From Spirosoma sp. KUDC1026 (GTDB lineage: Bacteria; Bacteroidota; Bacteroidia; Cytophagales; Spirosomataceae): DNA of 64,000 nucleotides. Of this stretch, positions 63,615 to 64,000 are shown one piece after another. The translations under genes were made by a program, and so were the position numbers. The stretch is taken from the NCBI RefSeq assembly GCF_013375035.1, contig NZ_CP056032.1, forward strand, positions 5,640,001-5,704,000, in the 5' to 3' direction. Each line of letters begins with the position of its first letter. Within the stretch, counting starts at the first letter, position 1. The notes beneath the pieces were generated by a model. It had not been told where the DNA came from. It made no database searches and saw only the letters and a program-made list of their open reading frames with translations.

Positions 63615-64000
63615 TCATCTTGCTTTGGCTTTTCCGATGGGTTCGGCTTTCACACCCTCTACTGTAATTTTTACCGGTTTAATCATACCCTGCTCGTCAA
63701 AGTACATGGGGTCGATACAGGTTTCGCGGTGGTTTCCATCCGTCTCAGTCAGCGGTCGACGGTGATACACAATATACCACCGATCAGTGCCCGGTACCTG
63801 GATAACGGAGTGGTGGCCGGCACCGGTAGCAACAGTCGGATCCTGCTGCAGTATTTTACCAACCCGCTTGAAAGGGCCAAACGGCGAATCGGCAATGGCG
63901 TAGGCAACGGAATAGTTAGGCCCCGTCCAGCCGCCTTCCGACCACATGAAGTAATACTTGCCGTTACGCATGAACATAAACGGCCCCTCGACGTAACTTT
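63615..64000 (-). CDS. Glycoside hydrolase family 43 protein, N-terminus outside window
   Basis: About 128 C-terminal residues are seen. YVEGPFMFMRNGKYYFMW contains the family-43 Glu (EGP) and is followed by YSVAYAIADSPFGPFKR and the HHSVIQVPGTDRWYIVYHRR His region. These fit the five-bladed propeller of arabinofuranosidases/xylosidases. The upstream part, with the catalytic Asp, is missing from the window. Codons upstream of 63977 continue the reading frame, so the internal ATG there is not the start. Confidence 0.85.
   Translation of the reverse strand, partial: SYVEGPFMFMRNGKYYFMWSEGGWTGPNYSVAYAIADSPFGPFKRVGKILQQDPTVATGAGHHSVIQVPGTDRWYIVYHRRPLTETDGNHRETCIDPMYFDEQGMIKPVKITVEGVKAEPIGKAKAR

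Overview
The window (about 50% GC) comes from a Bacteroidota chromosome. It looks like an aerobic Cytophagales bacterium, most likely Spirosoma-like. That assignment is an inference from a complete S10-spc-alpha ribosomal protein cluster ending in rplQ-carA, from many TAnnTTTG -7 promoter boxes, from typical Bacteroidota domain families (DUF2480, DUF4834, DUF4296) and from several Tat-type and lipoprotein leaders. I see no insertion sequence, prophage or CRISPR array.

Layout. 1-1.9 kb: the end of a metallophosphoesterase, then a tRNA-Gly and a tRNA-Leu(UAA) interrupted by a group I intron that carries an HNH endonuclease gene. 1.95-6 kb: UbiA prenyltransferase divergent from a type III polyketide synthase, a family 2 glycosyltransferase and a TerC/Alx membrane protein. 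6-10.2 kb: a large superfamily 1 helicase carrying an in-frame hairpin of GGG-heptad repeats and a decayed C-terminal nuclease-like domain. 10.2-26.9 kb (minus strand): carA and 29 genes from rplC to rplQ, including map, infA, secY and rpoA; secY is broken by a one-base shift in a G run. 26.9-27.4 kb: an intergenic region with what looks like a complete small RNA unit. 27.4-30 kb: lpdA divergent from prfB with its programmed frameshift.

30-41 kb: a lipoprotein, an SDR enzyme, an ECF sigma factor inside an extracytoplasmic redox cluster (Yx(FWY)xxD-repeat lipoprotein, anti-sigma-like/beta-barrel fusion, Rieske protein, b561-like membrane protein, YceI), a possible FkbM-type protein, an MFS transporter, dnaN and a DUF2480 gene. 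41-51 kb: a CapD-like dehydratase, LysR, a large membrane protein, an M28 peptidase, purN, an orphan ABC ATPase, a cyclophilin, an RmlD-like reductase and a DUF167 gene. 51-57 kb: a DPM-like glycosyltransferase, protoporphyrinogen oxidase, DUF4296, a short DUF58/Bat set and rnhB. 57-64 kb: an enoyl-CoA hydratase/dehydrogenase fusion whose dehydrogenase half has lost its key residues, a PIN-type toxin-antitoxin pair, a likely operon of two Tat-type enzymes (aminotransferase, amine oxidase) with a secreted Hint-domain protein, and the end of a family 43 glycoside hydrolase.

The items most worth a second look are the intron-split tRNA-Leu with its HNH gene, the orphan small RNA candidate before rplC, the Hint protein in the Tat-enzyme operon, the pseudo-dehydrogenase, and the scattered heptad/nonad-repeat hairpins. 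Functions rest on motifs read by eye; no database search was possible.
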